A DNA stretch of 64,000 bases from Methylobacterium sp. WSM2598. GTDB taxonomy: Bacteria > Pseudomonadota > Alphaproteobacteria > Rhizobiales > Beijerinckiaceae. Made by a program: the position numbers and the translations under genes. The notes below the pieces were generated by a model that saw nothing but the letters and a program-made list of their open reading frames with translations, was not told the DNA's origin and made no database searches. Location of the stretch: assembly GCF_000379105.1 (NCBI RefSeq), contig NZ_KB900609.1, positions 973,240 through 1,037,239 on the forward strand, given 5' to 3'. Below are positions 8,152 to 16,862 of the stretch, piece by piece; positions within the stretch are counted from its first letter, which is position 1, and each line of letters opens with the position of its first letter.

Positions 8152-8223
8152 CCCGGCGCCGCGGCTGGACCGGCGAACCCGTTCCGCTATCTCCCGGGAC
8201 GGGAGAGTGCCGCAGGGTCGAGC

Positions 8224-10065
8224 ATGGCATCGCGGATCGAGGATTACGCCCTGGTGGGCGACGGGCGCAGCGCGGCCCTGATCGGCCGCGACGGCAGCAT
8301 CGACTGGCTGTGCTGGCCTCGCTTCGACGCGCCCGCCTGCTTCGCCGCCCTCCTCGGCACGGCCGAGCACGGCCATTGGCGCATCGCCCCGGCCGGCCCG
8401 GCGACCCGCGTCACCCGCTGCTACAGGCCCGGCACCCTGGTGCTGGAGACCACGCACGAGACCGAGGCCGGCACGATCCGCGTCACCGACTACATGCCGA
8501 GCGACGACGGGCTCCACCTCGTGCGCCTCGTCGAGGGGGTGAGCGGGTCGGTCCCGGTCCGCATGGAATTCGTGGTGCGCTTCGATTACGGCTCGGCGGT
8601 GCCCTGGGTCTCGCGCAACGAGCACGACGACCTGCGGGCGATCGTCGGCCCGCACAAGGTCGTGCTGCGCACGAAGGCGCCCCTGCGGGGCGTCGGGCGC
8701 AGCACCGTCTCGGACTTCACCCTCGCGCAGGGGGAGTGCCTGTCCTTCGTGCTGAGCTACGCCCCCTCCGCCGAGGACGACCCCGCCCCGATCGAGCCGC
8801 GCAAGGTTCTGCGCCGCACCACCGACGCCTGGCGCTCCTGGTCGAGCCGCTGCCAGGGCGGCACGCCCTGGGACGACATCCTGCTGCGCTCGCTCCTCAC
8901 CCTCAAGGCGCTGATCTACGCGCCCACGGGCGGGATCGTGGCGGCGCCGACCACCTCCCTGCCGGAGGCGATCGGCGGGGTGCGCAACTGGGATTACCGG
9001 TACTGCTGGCTGCGGGATTCGACCTTCACGCTCCTCGCCCTGGTGGATGCGGGCTACCTCGACGAGGCGCGGGCGTGGCGCGACTGGCTCCTGCGCGCGG
9101 TCGCGGGCAGCCCGGAACAGGCCCGCATCCTCTACGGCATCGCCGGGGAGCGGCTCTTGCCCGAGATCGAGATCGACTGGCTGCCGGGCTACGAGGGCTC
9201 GCGGCCGGTGCGCATCGGCAACGCCGCCTCGCAGCAATTCCAGCTCGACGTCTACGGCGAGATCTTCGACGCGCTCTACCAGGCCGAGGAGCGCGGCATG
9301 GAGGGGGACGAGAACGGCGTGCGGGTCGGCCTCGCCCTCCTGGCCCACCTGGAGAAGGTCTGGACCGAGCCGGACGAGGGCATCTGGGAGGTTCGGGGCG
9401 GGCGGCGCCACTTCGTGCACTCGAAGGTGATGGCCTGGGTGGCCTTCGACCGGGCGGTGCGGTTCTACGAGCGGCTGAACGGGGACGGCGCCGGGGATGC
9501 CACCGTGGCGCGCTGGCGCGACGTGCGTGCGCGCATCCACGCGCAGGTCTGCGAGAAGGGCTTCGACCCGGAGCTCAACAGCTTCGTGCAATCCTACGGC
9601 TCCAAGCGCCTCGACGCGAGCCTGCTCCTGATCGCCCATGTGGGCTTCCTGCCCCACCACGACCCGCGGGTGGTCGGCACCGTCGAGGCGATCGGCCGCG
9701 ACCTGATGCGCGACGGCTTCATCCTGCGCTACGACACCGAGAACCAGACCACGGACGGCCTCCCGGCCGGCGAGGGTGCCTTCCTGCCCTGCAGCTTCTG
9801 GTACGCGGACAACCTGATCCGCCTCGGGCGCTGCGCGGAGGCCCGGGCGATGATCGAGCGGCTCCTCGCCGCCTGCAACGACGTGGGGCTGCTCGCCGAG
9901 GAGTACGACCCGGTCGCCAAGCGCCAAGTCGGCAACTTCCCGCAGGCCTTCAGCCACGTCGCCCTGGTCAACACACTTCTGAACTTCAGTCGCGCGGTCG
10001 GACCCGCTATGGAGCGCAGCGACGACGAGGGGCGCGGCGCTGCCGGCGCGACCGCCCGCAGCTGA
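8224..10065 (+). CDS. GH15 family glycoside hydrolase (glucoamylase/trehalase-like)
   Basis: The 613-residue protein begins with the trehalase-like N-terminal domain (SRIEDYALVGDGRSAALIGRDGSIDWLCWPRF). It continues into an (alpha/alpha)6 catalytic domain with the family landmark NWDYRYCWLRDSTFTL and a SKVMAWVAFDRA segment. Family members hydrolyse alpha-glucosidic bonds, and bacterial proteins of this shape include trehalases and glucoamylases. No signal peptide is visible, so action in the cytoplasm on trehalose, glycogen or maltodextrins is likely. It sits 17 bases before transketolase, suggesting joint transcription. The exact substrate cannot be read from sequence. Confidence 0.82.
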   Translation: MASRIEDYALVGDGRSAALIGRDGSIDWLCWPRFDAPACFAALLGTAEHGHWRIAPAGPATRVTRCYRPGTLVLETTHETEAGTIRVTDYMPSDDGLHLVRLVEGVSGSVPVRMEFVVRFDYGSAVPWVSRNEHDDLRAIVGPHKVVLRTKAPLRGVGRSTVSDFTLAQGECLSFVLSYAPSAEDDPAPIEPRKVLRRTTDAWRSWSSRCQGGTPWDDILLRSLLTLKALIYAPTGGIVAAPTTSLPEAIGGVRNWDYRYCWLRDSTFTLLALVDAGYLDEARAWRDWLLRAVAGSPEQARILYGIAGERLLPEIEIDWLPGYEGSRPVRIGNAASQQFQLDVYGEIFDALYQAEERGMEGDENGVRVGLALLAHLEKVWTEPDEGIWEVRGGRRHFVHSKVMAWVAFDRAVRFYERLNGDGAGDATVARWRDVRARIHAQVCEKGFDPELNSFVQSYGSKRLDASLLLIAHVGFLPHHDPRVVGTVEAIGRDLMRDGFILRYDTENQTTDGLPAGEGAFLPCSFWYADNLIRLGRCAEARAMIERLLAACNDVGLLAEEYDPVAKRQVGNFPQAFSHVALVNTLLNFSRAVGPAMERSDDEGRGAAGATARS

Positions 10066-10082
10066 ACCCGACGAGGTCCGAG

Positions 10083-12170
10083 ATGAGTGCAGCCGAGACC
10101 GCCGCGAAGGCCGGTATCAGCGCGATCGACCAGCGCAGCATCGACACGATCCGCACGCTGACGATGGATGCCGTGCAGAAGGCGAATTCCGGCCATGCCG
10201 GCGCCCCGATGGCGCTCGCGCCCGTCGCCTTCACGCTCTGGAACCGCTACCTGCGCTACGATCCGGCGCACCCGACCTGGCCGAACCGCGACCGCTTCGT
10301 GCTCTCGGTCGGCCACGCCTCGATGCTGCTCTACAGCCTGCTCCACCTCGCGGGCGTCGCGCAGAAGGATGGTGCCGACGAGCCCGCCGTGAGCCTCGAC
10401 GACATCAAGCGCTTCCGCCAGCTCGACAGCCGCACGCCCGGCCACCCGGAGTACCACTTCACCACCGGCGTCGAGGTCACCACCGGGCCGCTCGGCCAGG
10501 GGGTGGCGAACTCGGTCGGCATGGCGATGGGGGCCCGCTTCCTCAACGAGCGCTTCCCGTTCGGCGAGCGGGCGGTGTTCGACTTCAACGTCTACGCCCT
10601 TTGCAGCGACGGCGACCTGATGGAGGGCGTCGCGTCCGAGGCCGCCTCGATCGCCGGCCACCTGCGCCTCGCCAACCTGTGCTGGATCTACGATTCCAAC
10701 ACGGTCACGATCGAGGGCCACACCGACCTCGCCTTCAGCGAGGAGGTGGCGACCCGCTTCCTGGCCTATGGCTGGCAGGTGCTGCGCGTCGCCGACGCGA
10801 ACGACGTGCCCGCGCTCGCCGGCGCGATCGAGACCTTCCTGCAATCGCAGGACCGGCCGACCCTGATCATCGTCAACTCGGTCATCGGCTACGGCGCGCC
10901 GACCAAGCAGGGCACCTCCAAGGCGCATTCGGACGCGCTCGGGGTGGAGGAGATCCGGGGCGCCAAGCGCTTCCTCGGCTGGCCGGAGGATGCCGAGTTC
11001 CTGGTGCCGGACGGCGTCTACGAGAATTTCCGCCAGGGGATCGGCGCCCGCGGCGCGGCGCTCTTTTCCGAGTGGCAGGAGCTGATGGAGGAGGTGCGCG
11101 CCTCCGACGCGGACCTCGCCGGCGCGGTCTCCTCCTTCCTGTCGGGCGAGCTGCCGGCGGGCTGGGACGCGGCGATCCCGCACTTCCCGGCCGACGCCAA
11201 GGGCCTCGCCACCCGCGAATCCTCCGGCAAGGTGCTGAACGCCATCGCCGCCAAGGTGCCGTGGCTGCTCGGGGGCTCGGCCGACCTCGCCCCCTCGAAC
11301 AAGACCAGGATCGAGGGCGAGGAGGCGCTCGGGCCGTTCACGCCCGGCGGGCGCAACATCCATTTCGGGGTGCGCGAGCACGCCATGGGGTCGATCGTGA
11401 ACGGGCTCGGCCTCGTGGGCCTGCGCGCCTACGGGGCGACCTTCCTGGTCTTCTCCGACTACATGCGGCCGCCGATCCGCCTCGCGGCGCTGATGGAGCT
11501 GCCGGTCTTCCACGTCTTCACGCACGATTCGATCGGCGTCGGCGAGGACGGCCCGACCCACCAGCCGGTGGAGCACCTCCTGTCCCTGCGGTCGATCCCC
11601 GGCCTGATCACGCTGCGGCCCGCGGACGCCAACGAGGTGGCGGAGGCCTACCGGGTGATCATGGGCCTCAGGCACCAGCCGGCCGTGCTGGCGCTGAGCC
11701 GCCAGCCGCTGCCGACCTTCGACCGCGCCACCTGCGCGCCCGCCTCGGGGCTCGCCAGGGGCGCCTACGTGCTGGCCGGCGGCGAGGGCACGCCCGAGCT
11801 GATCCTGATCGGCACGGGCAGCGAGGTGCAGCTCTGCCTGGGCGCCTACGAGACCCTGCGGGGCGAGGGCGTGCGGGCGCGGGTGGTGTCGATGCCGTCC
11901 TGGGAGCTGTTCGAGCAGCAGGACGCCGCCTATCGGGAGAGCGTGCTGCCGCCCGCCGTGACGGCGCGCGTGGTGGTGGAGCAGGGCTCGGTGATCGGCT
12001 GGGACCGCTATGCGGGCAGCGCCGGCACGATCCTCGGCATGCACACCTTCGGCTCCTCGGCGCCGATCAAGGACCTGCAGACCAAGTTCGGCTTCACCTC
12101 CGCCAAGGTGCTGGAGGCGGCCCGGGCGCAGCTCGCGCGCGCGAAGGGGCTCGCGCGCGCGAAGGGGTGA
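10083..12170 (+). CDS. tkt: Transketolase
   Basis: This 695-residue, full-length transketolase has the N-terminal thiamine diphosphate domain with GHAGAPMALAP, the GDGDLMEGVASEA...N metal-binding motif and a central pyrimidine domain with GVREHAMG and THDSIGVGEDGPTHQPVE. The C-terminal domain follows. It moves two-carbon ketol units in the pentose phosphate and Calvin-type cycles. Start ATG 10083 follows an AGG-containing leader. The last residues repeat (ARAKGLARAKG), reflecting a 15-bp duplication at the 3' end. Its place next to a GH15 enzyme suggests carbon-reserve use, but this is not proof of a pathway. Confidence 0.95.
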   Translation: MSAAETAAKAGISAIDQRSIDTIRTLTMDAVQKANSGHAGAPMALAPVAFTLWNRYLRYDPAHPTWPNRDRFVLSVGHASMLLYSLLHLAGVAQKDGADEPAVSLDDIKRFRQLDSRTPGHPEYHFTTGVEVTTGPLGQGVANSVGMAMGARFLNERFPFGERAVFDFNVYALCSDGDLMEGVASEAASIAGHLRLANLCWIYDSNTVTIEGHTDLAFSEEVATRFLAYGWQVLRVADANDVPALAGAIETFLQSQDRPTLIIVNSVIGYGAPTKQGTSKAHSDALGVEEIRGAKRFLGWPEDAEFLVPDGVYENFRQGIGARGAALFSEWQELMEEVRASDADLAGAVSSFLSGELPAGWDAAIPHFPADAKGLATRESSGKVLNAIAAKVPWLLGGSADLAPSNKTRIEGEEALGPFTPGGRNIHFGVREHAMGSIVNGLGLVGLRAYGATFLVFSDYMRPPIRLAALMELPVFHVFTHDSIGVGEDGPTHQPVEHLLSLRSIPGLITLRPADANEVAEAYRVIMGLRHQPAVLALSRQPLPTFDRATCAPASGLARGAYVLAGGEGTPELILIGTGSEVQLCLGAYETLRGEGVRARVVSMPSWELFEQQDAAYRESVLPPAVTARVVVEQGSVIGWDRYAGSAGTILGMHTFGSSAPIKDLQTKFGFTSAKVLEAARAQLARAKGLARAKG

Positions 12171-12362
12171 GCGCCGGCGCCGCGTCGGCTCAGGCGCCCT
12201 CGACGCCCCAGACTCGGCACCTGTTGCAGGACTTTGCGACTGGTCACGGTGTTCCGCCCGCGCGCCACCGCGCAGGATCTGGCCTGCTCGAAGGCCCGGC
12301 TCGCGCCGGGCCCCTCCAGCACCAGGACGCCGCCTCCTCCATCATCCACCGGCGAGCAGAAC
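12171..12362. terminator. Convergent gap with candidate bidirectional terminator at 12293-12312
   Basis: Between the converging tkt and M20 genes lies GGCCCGGC-TCGC-GCCGGGCC, a perfect 8-bp stem with a 4-base loop. No T-run follows on either strand, so it is only a candidate for ending both transcripts. Nothing else is seen in the gap. Confidence 0.4.
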
Positions 12363-13646
12363 TCACACCGGCTCGACCCCGCACCATTCCGCCACGAACA
12401 GGGCCATGGCGGTGGTGATGCGCTTGAGCGAGGCGAGGCTCACCCGCTCGTCGAAGCCGTGGATGTTCTCGCTGATCGGGCCGTAGCAGAGCGCCGGCAC
12501 GCGGTCGTAGAGGGCGTGCACGCGGGTGTCGAGGTAGCCCGCCGTCATGAAGCTGCGCAGGGCGCGCCCCGTCGCCGCCTCGTGGGCCCGGGCGAGCACG
12601 GCCTCCGCCTCCGAGCCCTCGGCGAGCTCGTAGCCCTCCGCGAAGAAGCCGTTGAAGGTCACGCGCGGGGGCGCGTTCGACAGGAACGGGTCGGCCAGGG
12701 CGAAGGCGTGCACCGCCGCCTCGATCTCGCGGGCCGCCTCCTCGGCGCCCACGCCCGGATAGATCGCGATGCGGCAGTCGATCCGGCACCAGGCCGGCAC
12801 CGAGGAGGCCCAGTCGCCGCCCTCGATCCGGCCGACATTGAGGTTGATCGGGTGCGCCTCCCCCTCGAAGTGGCGGCGGCCGGCCTTGCGGGCGTTCCAG
12901 CTCTCCTCCAGCCGCCGCAGCGCCCCGATCACCCGGTAGGCGGCGTCGATCGCGTTGGCGCCCGTCCCCATCTCGCGCACGTGGACCGGGCGGCCGCGCA
13001 CCTCGACCTGGAACCAGAGCACGCCCGTATTGGCGCGCACCAGCATCTCCTCCTCGGGCTCGGGGATCAGCACCGCCTCGGCGCGGTAGCCGCGCAGGTG
13101 GGTCATCAGGGCCCCGTTGCCGGTCGATTCCTCCTCCACGACCGATTGCAGCGTCACGGTGGCGGCGGGCTGCAGGCCGATCCGGGTGAGCGCGTCGAGC
13201 ACGAACAGGTTGGCGGCGTGGCCCGCCTTCATGTCGGCGCCGCCGCGGCCGTAGAGCCAATCCCCCTCGATCACCGGCTCGAAGGGCGGGTGGGTCCACA
13301 GGTCGATCGGGCCGGGCGGCACCACGTCCACGTGGGCCTGCAGGATCAGGGAGCGCCCGGTCTCCGCCCGCGGCCGGTGGATGCCGACGACGATCGGCGC
13401 CTCCGAGTGGTCGGGCGCGAATTTCGAGCCGCCCGGATGGTCCTCGATCGCCGCCCGGTCCATGGCGAAGCGGTCCATGGCGAGGCCGCGCGCCCGGAAG
13501 GCGCGGAACACGAAATCCTGGATCGCCTGCTCCTGGCCGCGGGTCGAGGGGAAGCGCACCAGCGCCTGGGTGTGGGCGATCTGGTCGGGGAAACCCGCCT
13601 CGACCGAGGCGATGATCCGGTCGCGCAGGGCGGGGTCGAGCGGCAT
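12363..13646 (-). CDS. M20 family metallohydrolase (ArgE/DapE-type deacylase)
   Basis: The 427-residue protein has the M20 zinc landmarks in order: QAHVDVVPPG (His-x-Asp), YGRGGADMKAG (bridging Asp), VEEESTGNGAL (catalytic and metal Glu pair) and a late SENIHGFDE histidine. A lid-domain region lies between them. Family members remove acyl groups from amino acids, as in acetylornithine deacetylase or succinyl-diaminopimelate desuccinylase. The ATG at 13646 follows AGAGG; an upstream start at 13871 would run through repeat-derived sequence. No biosynthetic neighbours fix the substrate. Confidence 0.85.
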   Translation of the reverse strand: MPLDPALRDRIIASVEAGFPDQIAHTQALVRFPSTRGQEQAIQDFVFRAFRARGLAMDRFAMDRAAIEDHPGGSKFAPDHSEAPIVVGIHRPRAETGRSLILQAHVDVVPPGPIDLWTHPPFEPVIEGDWLYGRGGADMKAGHAANLFVLDALTRIGLQPAATVTLQSVVEEESTGNGALMTHLRGYRAEAVLIPEPEEEMLVRANTGVLWFQVEVRGRPVHVREMGTGANAIDAAYRVIGALRRLEESWNARKAGRRHFEGEAHPINLNVGRIEGGDWASSVPAWCRIDCRIAIYPGVGAEEAAREIEAAVHAFALADPFLSNAPPRVTFNGFFAEGYELAEGSEAEAVLARAHEAATGRALRSFMTAGYLDTRVHALYDRVPALCYGPISENIHGFDERVSLASLKRITTAMALFVAEWCGVEPV

Positions 13647-13848
13647 GTCCTCTCCGGGGCAGGATGCGTCGCGCCCATACGGGCCGAGTTCGCGCCCGCT
13701 GGCAAGCCGCCCGGACCGGACTCGATCCCGCAAAATCCCATCGACGGTGCGTCGATCTCGGCGCCGCACCGCGACGAGACCGGACCAGACCCGCCAGGAT
13801 TTGGTCGACCCGAAGTCCAGCCCGAGGCAAGGACGACGGGTCATGCGA
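13647..13848. other. Upstream region of the M20 gene
   Basis: No gene is supported between the M20 start and the first repeat copy. It presumably carries the M20 promoter, but no clear -35/-10 pair was recognised. The whole gene-free stretch runs to 14057. Confidence 0.5.
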
Positions 13849-13920
13849 CATCCGGTTGATGGCTTCGCCATCTCCGATGTCGGCCATGCGGATGTCGTCT
13901 TCGCTCAGGCGCCGCGCGGG
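13849..13920 (-). repeat. Dispersed repeat, copy 1 (partial)
   Basis: On the plus strand it starts CATCCGGTTGATGGCTTCGC and continues through a CATGCGGATGTC segment to GCTCAGGCGCCGCGC. It matches copies 2 and 3 but lacks the palindromic end carried by them. It starts 84 bases before copy 2, so the pair looks like a tandem duplication. Confidence 0.88.
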
Positions 13921-13932
13921 CTTGTCATACGT

Positions 13933-14060
13933 CATCCGGTTGATGGCTTCGCCATCTCCGATGTCGGCCATGCGGATGTCGGCCTCGCTCAGGCGCCGCG
14001 CTCAGGCGCCGCGCAGGCGCGTGATCCGGGATCCGCTGCGATCACGCGGATCCCGGATCA
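13933..14060 (-). repeat. Dispersed repeat, copy 2 (full)
   Basis: About 128 bases that align almost end to end with copy 3 at 48005-48132. The outer end is a 15-bp perfect stem, TGATCCGGGATCCGC with its complement, around a 9-base loop. The last three bases of the element are the stop codon of the small gene ending at 14058. No transposase is nearby, so it behaves like a REP/BIME-type interspersed element. Confidence 0.88.
14022..14060 (-). terminator. Palindrome after crtB-orf47, probable terminator
   Basis: A 15-bp perfect stem with loop TGCGATCAC, part of repeat copy 2, lies immediately downstream of the crtI-crtB-orf47 run. There is no T-run, but the stability and position suit transcript termination or 3' end protection. 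Confidence 0.6.
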
Positions 14061-14201
14061 GGGCTCCGGCGGGCGCTCCCGGCGGGCGCGGGCGACCTCC
14101 TCGCCGCGGGCGCGGTCCCGCCGCAGCAGCCGGAGCTGCCACAGGCCGAGGCCGAGCACGATCCCGAACGGCAGCGCGATGTCGAGGAGGGCGACCAGCA
14201 T
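14058..14201 (-). CDS. Small single-helix membrane protein downstream of crtB
   Basis: The 47-residue frame reads MLVALLDIALPFGIVLGLGL, then WQLRLLRRDRARG and a basic tail. One N-terminal membrane helix and a positively charged cytoplasmic end are visible. Its ATG lies within a few bases of the crtB stop (nine-base overlap of reading frames), so it would be translated with crtB. I know no function. The stop codon is donated by the dispersed repeat, so the true end may once have differed. Confidence 0.55.
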   Translation of the reverse strand: MLVALLDIALPFGIVLGLGLWQLRLLRRDRARGEEVARARRERPPEP

Positions 14202-14206
14202 CCCGC

Positions 14207-15262
14207 TCACGACGGCGCGGCGTCGCCGAGGCTCTCGCGCTCGCGCAGCACCTCGATGAGGTCGAGGAGGCGCACCGCCTTGTGGCCGAGATCCCACCAC
14301 GCCGGGTCCGGGGGCGGCGGCGCGAAGGGATGCGCCGCGACCGCCTCGACCAGGAAGGCCGCCTCGGGGAGGGCCGGGCCGCCTGCGGCCCGCCGCGACG
14401 GCGTCGCGGCGGCGCGGGCGAGGAGCCGCCCCTTGCGGGCGCCGGCCACCCGGGCGCGGCTCGTGACGGAATCGTGCCCGTTGCGTTCGACGGCGCGGCC
14501 GATCTCGGCGTAGATCAGCCGCGCCGCCCGCACGGCCGGGCGGCAGGGCGCGGGCAGGAGGGCGATGCCCGCCTCCGAGCGGGCGTAGAGGAGGTCTGCG
14601 GCGCGCAGGAGCCGGGTCAGCACCGCGGCCAGCGCCGGGCTCGGGGCCGGCCGGGCCAGGAAGGCGTCCGGGTCGAGGCCGGCCTCGCGCAGCCACGCCT
14701 CCGGCAGGTAGAGCCGCCCGGCGCGGGCATCCTCGCCCACGTCGCGGGCGATGTTGGTGAATTGCATGGCGATGCCGAGGTCGCAGGCCCGCGCCAGCGC
14801 CTCGGGCGAGCGCTCGCCCATCACCAGGGTCATCATGGCGCCGACCGCCCCCGCGACCCGGGACGCGTAGGCGACGAGGTCGGAGAGGTCCCGGTAGCGC
14901 CGGCCCGCCGCGTCCCAGGCGAGCCCGTCGAGGAGCGCGGCCGGCAGCGCCGGCGGGATGCCGTGCCGGTCCAGCACCTCGGCGAGGGCCCGGTCGGCCG
15001 GATCGTCGAAGGGCCGGCCCGCGCAGGCGGCGGCGAGGCGCAGGCGCAGGCGCTCGACCGCGTCCGCCCGCGCCCGCGGCCCGTCGACGGCGTCGTCCGA
15101 GAGGCGGCAGAAGGCGTAGAGCCCGTAGGCGTCCCGGCGCACGGCCCGCGGCAGCAGCCAGGAGGCGGCGTAGAAGCTGCGCGAGCCGCCGCGGATGGCG
15201 GCCCGGCAGGCGGCGTGGTCGGCGGGGCCGGCGCGCGGCCGGTCAGGCGAAGACAGAGGCAT
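14207..15262 (-). CDS. crtB: Phytoene synthase
   Basis: This 351-residue enzyme of the squalene/phytoene synthase fold has both aspartate-rich sites: DDAVDG after FCRLS in the first third, and the second in FTNIARDVGEDARAGRLYLP. It condenses two geranylgeranyl diphosphates into phytoene, the first committed carotenoid step. It overlaps the crtI 3' end by 20 bases, so crtI-crtB form one operon under the PpsR site at the crtI start. The alanine/proline-rich C-terminus is longer than the catalytic core requires. Confidence 0.93.
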   Translation of the reverse strand: MPLSSPDRPRAGPADHAACRAAIRGGSRSFYAASWLLPRAVRRDAYGLYAFCRLSDDAVDGPRARADAVERLRLRLAAACAGRPFDDPADRALAEVLDRHGIPPALPAALLDGLAWDAAGRRYRDLSDLVAYASRVAGAVGAMMTLVMGERSPEALARACDLGIAMQFTNIARDVGEDARAGRLYLPEAWLREAGLDPDAFLARPAPSPALAAVLTRLLRAADLLYARSEAGIALLPAPCRPAVRAARLIYAEIGRAVERNGHDSVTSRARVAGARKGRLLARAAATPSRRAAGGPALPEAAFLVEAVAAHPFAPPPPDPAWWDLGHKAVRLLDLIEVLRERESLGDAAPS

Positions 15263-16769
15263 CCGGCACCACCCGGTCGAGGATCCTGGAGGAGGAGAGC
15301 ACGCCCGGCAGCCCCGCCCCCGGATGGGTGCCGGCGCCGACGAGGTAGAGGTGGCGCACCCGGTCGCTGCGGTTGTGCGGCCGGAAATAGGCGCTCTGGC
15401 TGAGGATCGGCTCCAGGCCGAAGGCCGAGCCGCGATAGGCGCGGAAATCGTCGCGGAACTCCCGCGGCGTGGTCACCCGGGAGGTGACCACGGCCTCCGA
15501 CAGGCCCGGCAGCAGGGTCGCTTCGAGGTGGCGGGCGATGCGCTGCCGATAAGGTTCGGCGAGGGCCGCCCAGTCCTGGCCGCCGTCGAGGTTCGGCACC
15601 GGGCTGAGCACGTAGAAGGCGTCGCAGCCCGGCGGGGCCAGGCCCGGATCGGTGGCGGTCGGCCGGTGCAGGTAGAGGCTGAAATCCTCGGCCAGCACCT
15701 TGCGGCGGAAGATGTCGGCGAGGAGGTCCCGGTAGCGCGGCCCGAGCAGGATCGTGTGGTGGGGCACGTCCGGATAGGTGCGCCGCATGCCGAAGTACCA
15801 GACGAACAGGCCCATCGAGGAAGAGGCGCGGGCGAGCCGCCGCTCGCGCCAGCCGCGGGCCTCCGGGGGCAGGAGGTCGAGGGCGGTGACGACCGAATCG
15901 GCGTTCGACACCACGATGTCGGCCGGCAGGCGGGTGCCGTCGGCGAGGTCGACCCCGGTCGCGGCGCCGCCCTCGACGCGGATGCGCGTCACCTCGGCGT
16001 GGCAGCGCAGGCGCCCGCCCTGCCCCTCGATCAGCCGCACCAGCCCCTCGACGAGGCGGCCGGTCCCGCCCATCGCCCAATGCACCCCCCAGCGCCGCTC
16101 GAGGGCGGCGATCAGGCAATAGATCGCGCTCGCCCGGAAGGGGGAGCCGCCGATCAGCAGCGGGTGGAAGCTGAAGACGGTGCGCAGGCGCTCGTCGCGG
16201 AAGTAGCGCGAGACGAGGCCGTGGACGCTGCGGTGCCCGCCGAGCCGCAGGAGGTCGGGCGCGACCCGCAGCATGGTCCCGGCCTCGCCGAAGGGGACGT
16301 GGCCGAGCTGCTCGAACCCGACCCGGCAGATCTCCTCCGAGGCCGCCATGAAGCGCCCGTAGGCTTCGACCTCGCCGGGGGCGATGCGGGCCACCTGCGC
16401 GCGCATCGCGGCCTCGTCGCCGCTCACGTCGACGCTGGCCCCGTCGTGGAAGCGGATGCGGTAGAAGGGCCGCATCGGCACCAGGGTGACGTCCTCGTCG
16501 AGGCGCCGGCCGCACAGCGCCCAGAGCTCCTCGAACAGGAAGGGCGCGGTGACGATGGTCGGCCCGGCATCGAAGGTGAAGCCGTCCTGCCGATGCACGC
16601 GGGCGCGCCCGCCCGGCTGGCCGAGCCGCTCCAGGACGGTGACCCGGTAGCCCCGCGCACCGAGGCGCACGGCCGCCGCGAGTCCGCCGAAGCCGCTGCC
16701 GATCACCACTGCATGGGGCTTGCGCGGCCGCGCGGTGTGTCGCGGCGGCGCGACGTCGAGTGTCAACAT
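15243..16769 (-). CDS. crtI: Phytoene desaturase
   Basis: This 508-residue FAD enzyme has the N-terminal dinucleotide motif VIGSGFGGLAAA (about 22-33), the DGFTFDAGPTIVTAP block and the C-terminal LYLVGAGTHPGAGLPGVL signature of bacterial CrtI. It introduces double bonds into phytoene to give neurosporene or lycopene. The ATG at 16769 is the only good start: codon 2 is TTG and the motif follows soon. Remarkably, the start codon lies inside a perfect TGT-N12-ACA PpsR palindrome (16761-16778). Confidence 0.94.
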   Translation of the reverse strand: MLTLDVAPPRHTARPRKPHAVVIGSGFGGLAAAVRLGARGYRVTVLERLGQPGGRARVHRQDGFTFDAGPTIVTAPFLFEELWALCGRRLDEDVTLVPMRPFYRIRFHDGASVDVSGDEAAMRAQVARIAPGEVEAYGRFMAASEEICRVGFEQLGHVPFGEAGTMLRVAPDLLRLGGHRSVHGLVSRYFRDERLRTVFSFHPLLIGGSPFRASAIYCLIAALERRWGVHWAMGGTGRLVEGLVRLIEGQGGRLRCHAEVTRIRVEGGAATGVDLADGTRLPADIVVSNADSVVTALDLLPPEARGWRERRLARASSSMGLFVWYFGMRRTYPDVPHHTILLGPRYRDLLADIFRRKVLAEDFSLYLHRPTATDPGLAPPGCDAFYVLSPVPNLDGGQDWAALAEPYRQRIARHLEATLLPGLSEAVVTSRVTTPREFRDDFRAYRGSAFGLEPILSQSAYFRPHNRSDRVRHLYLVGAGTHPGAGLPGVLSSSRILDRVVPDASVFA

Positions 16770-16778
16770 AAGTTGACA
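16761..16778 (-). promoter_or_regulatory. PpsR/CrtJ box at the crtI start
   Basis: TGTCAACATAAGTTGACA fits TGT-N12-ACA with extended symmetry. It overlaps the first codons of crtI, so repressor binding would block elongation or initiation at the very start of the crtIB operon. Confidence 0.85.
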
Positions 16779-16862
16779 GTAGCACGGTCGGGGCCGGTGG
16801 CAAGGGCGGGATCGGGCGCCGGGCGCCGGACCCGGTGGAACGCTGCCGAGGGCGCCCCCGCG

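Noticed and set aside
13854..13971. Short peptides MADIGDGEAINRM encoded in the repeats as real genes
   Set aside because: They follow repeat copies, lack RBS and shift with element position; treated as repeat sequence.
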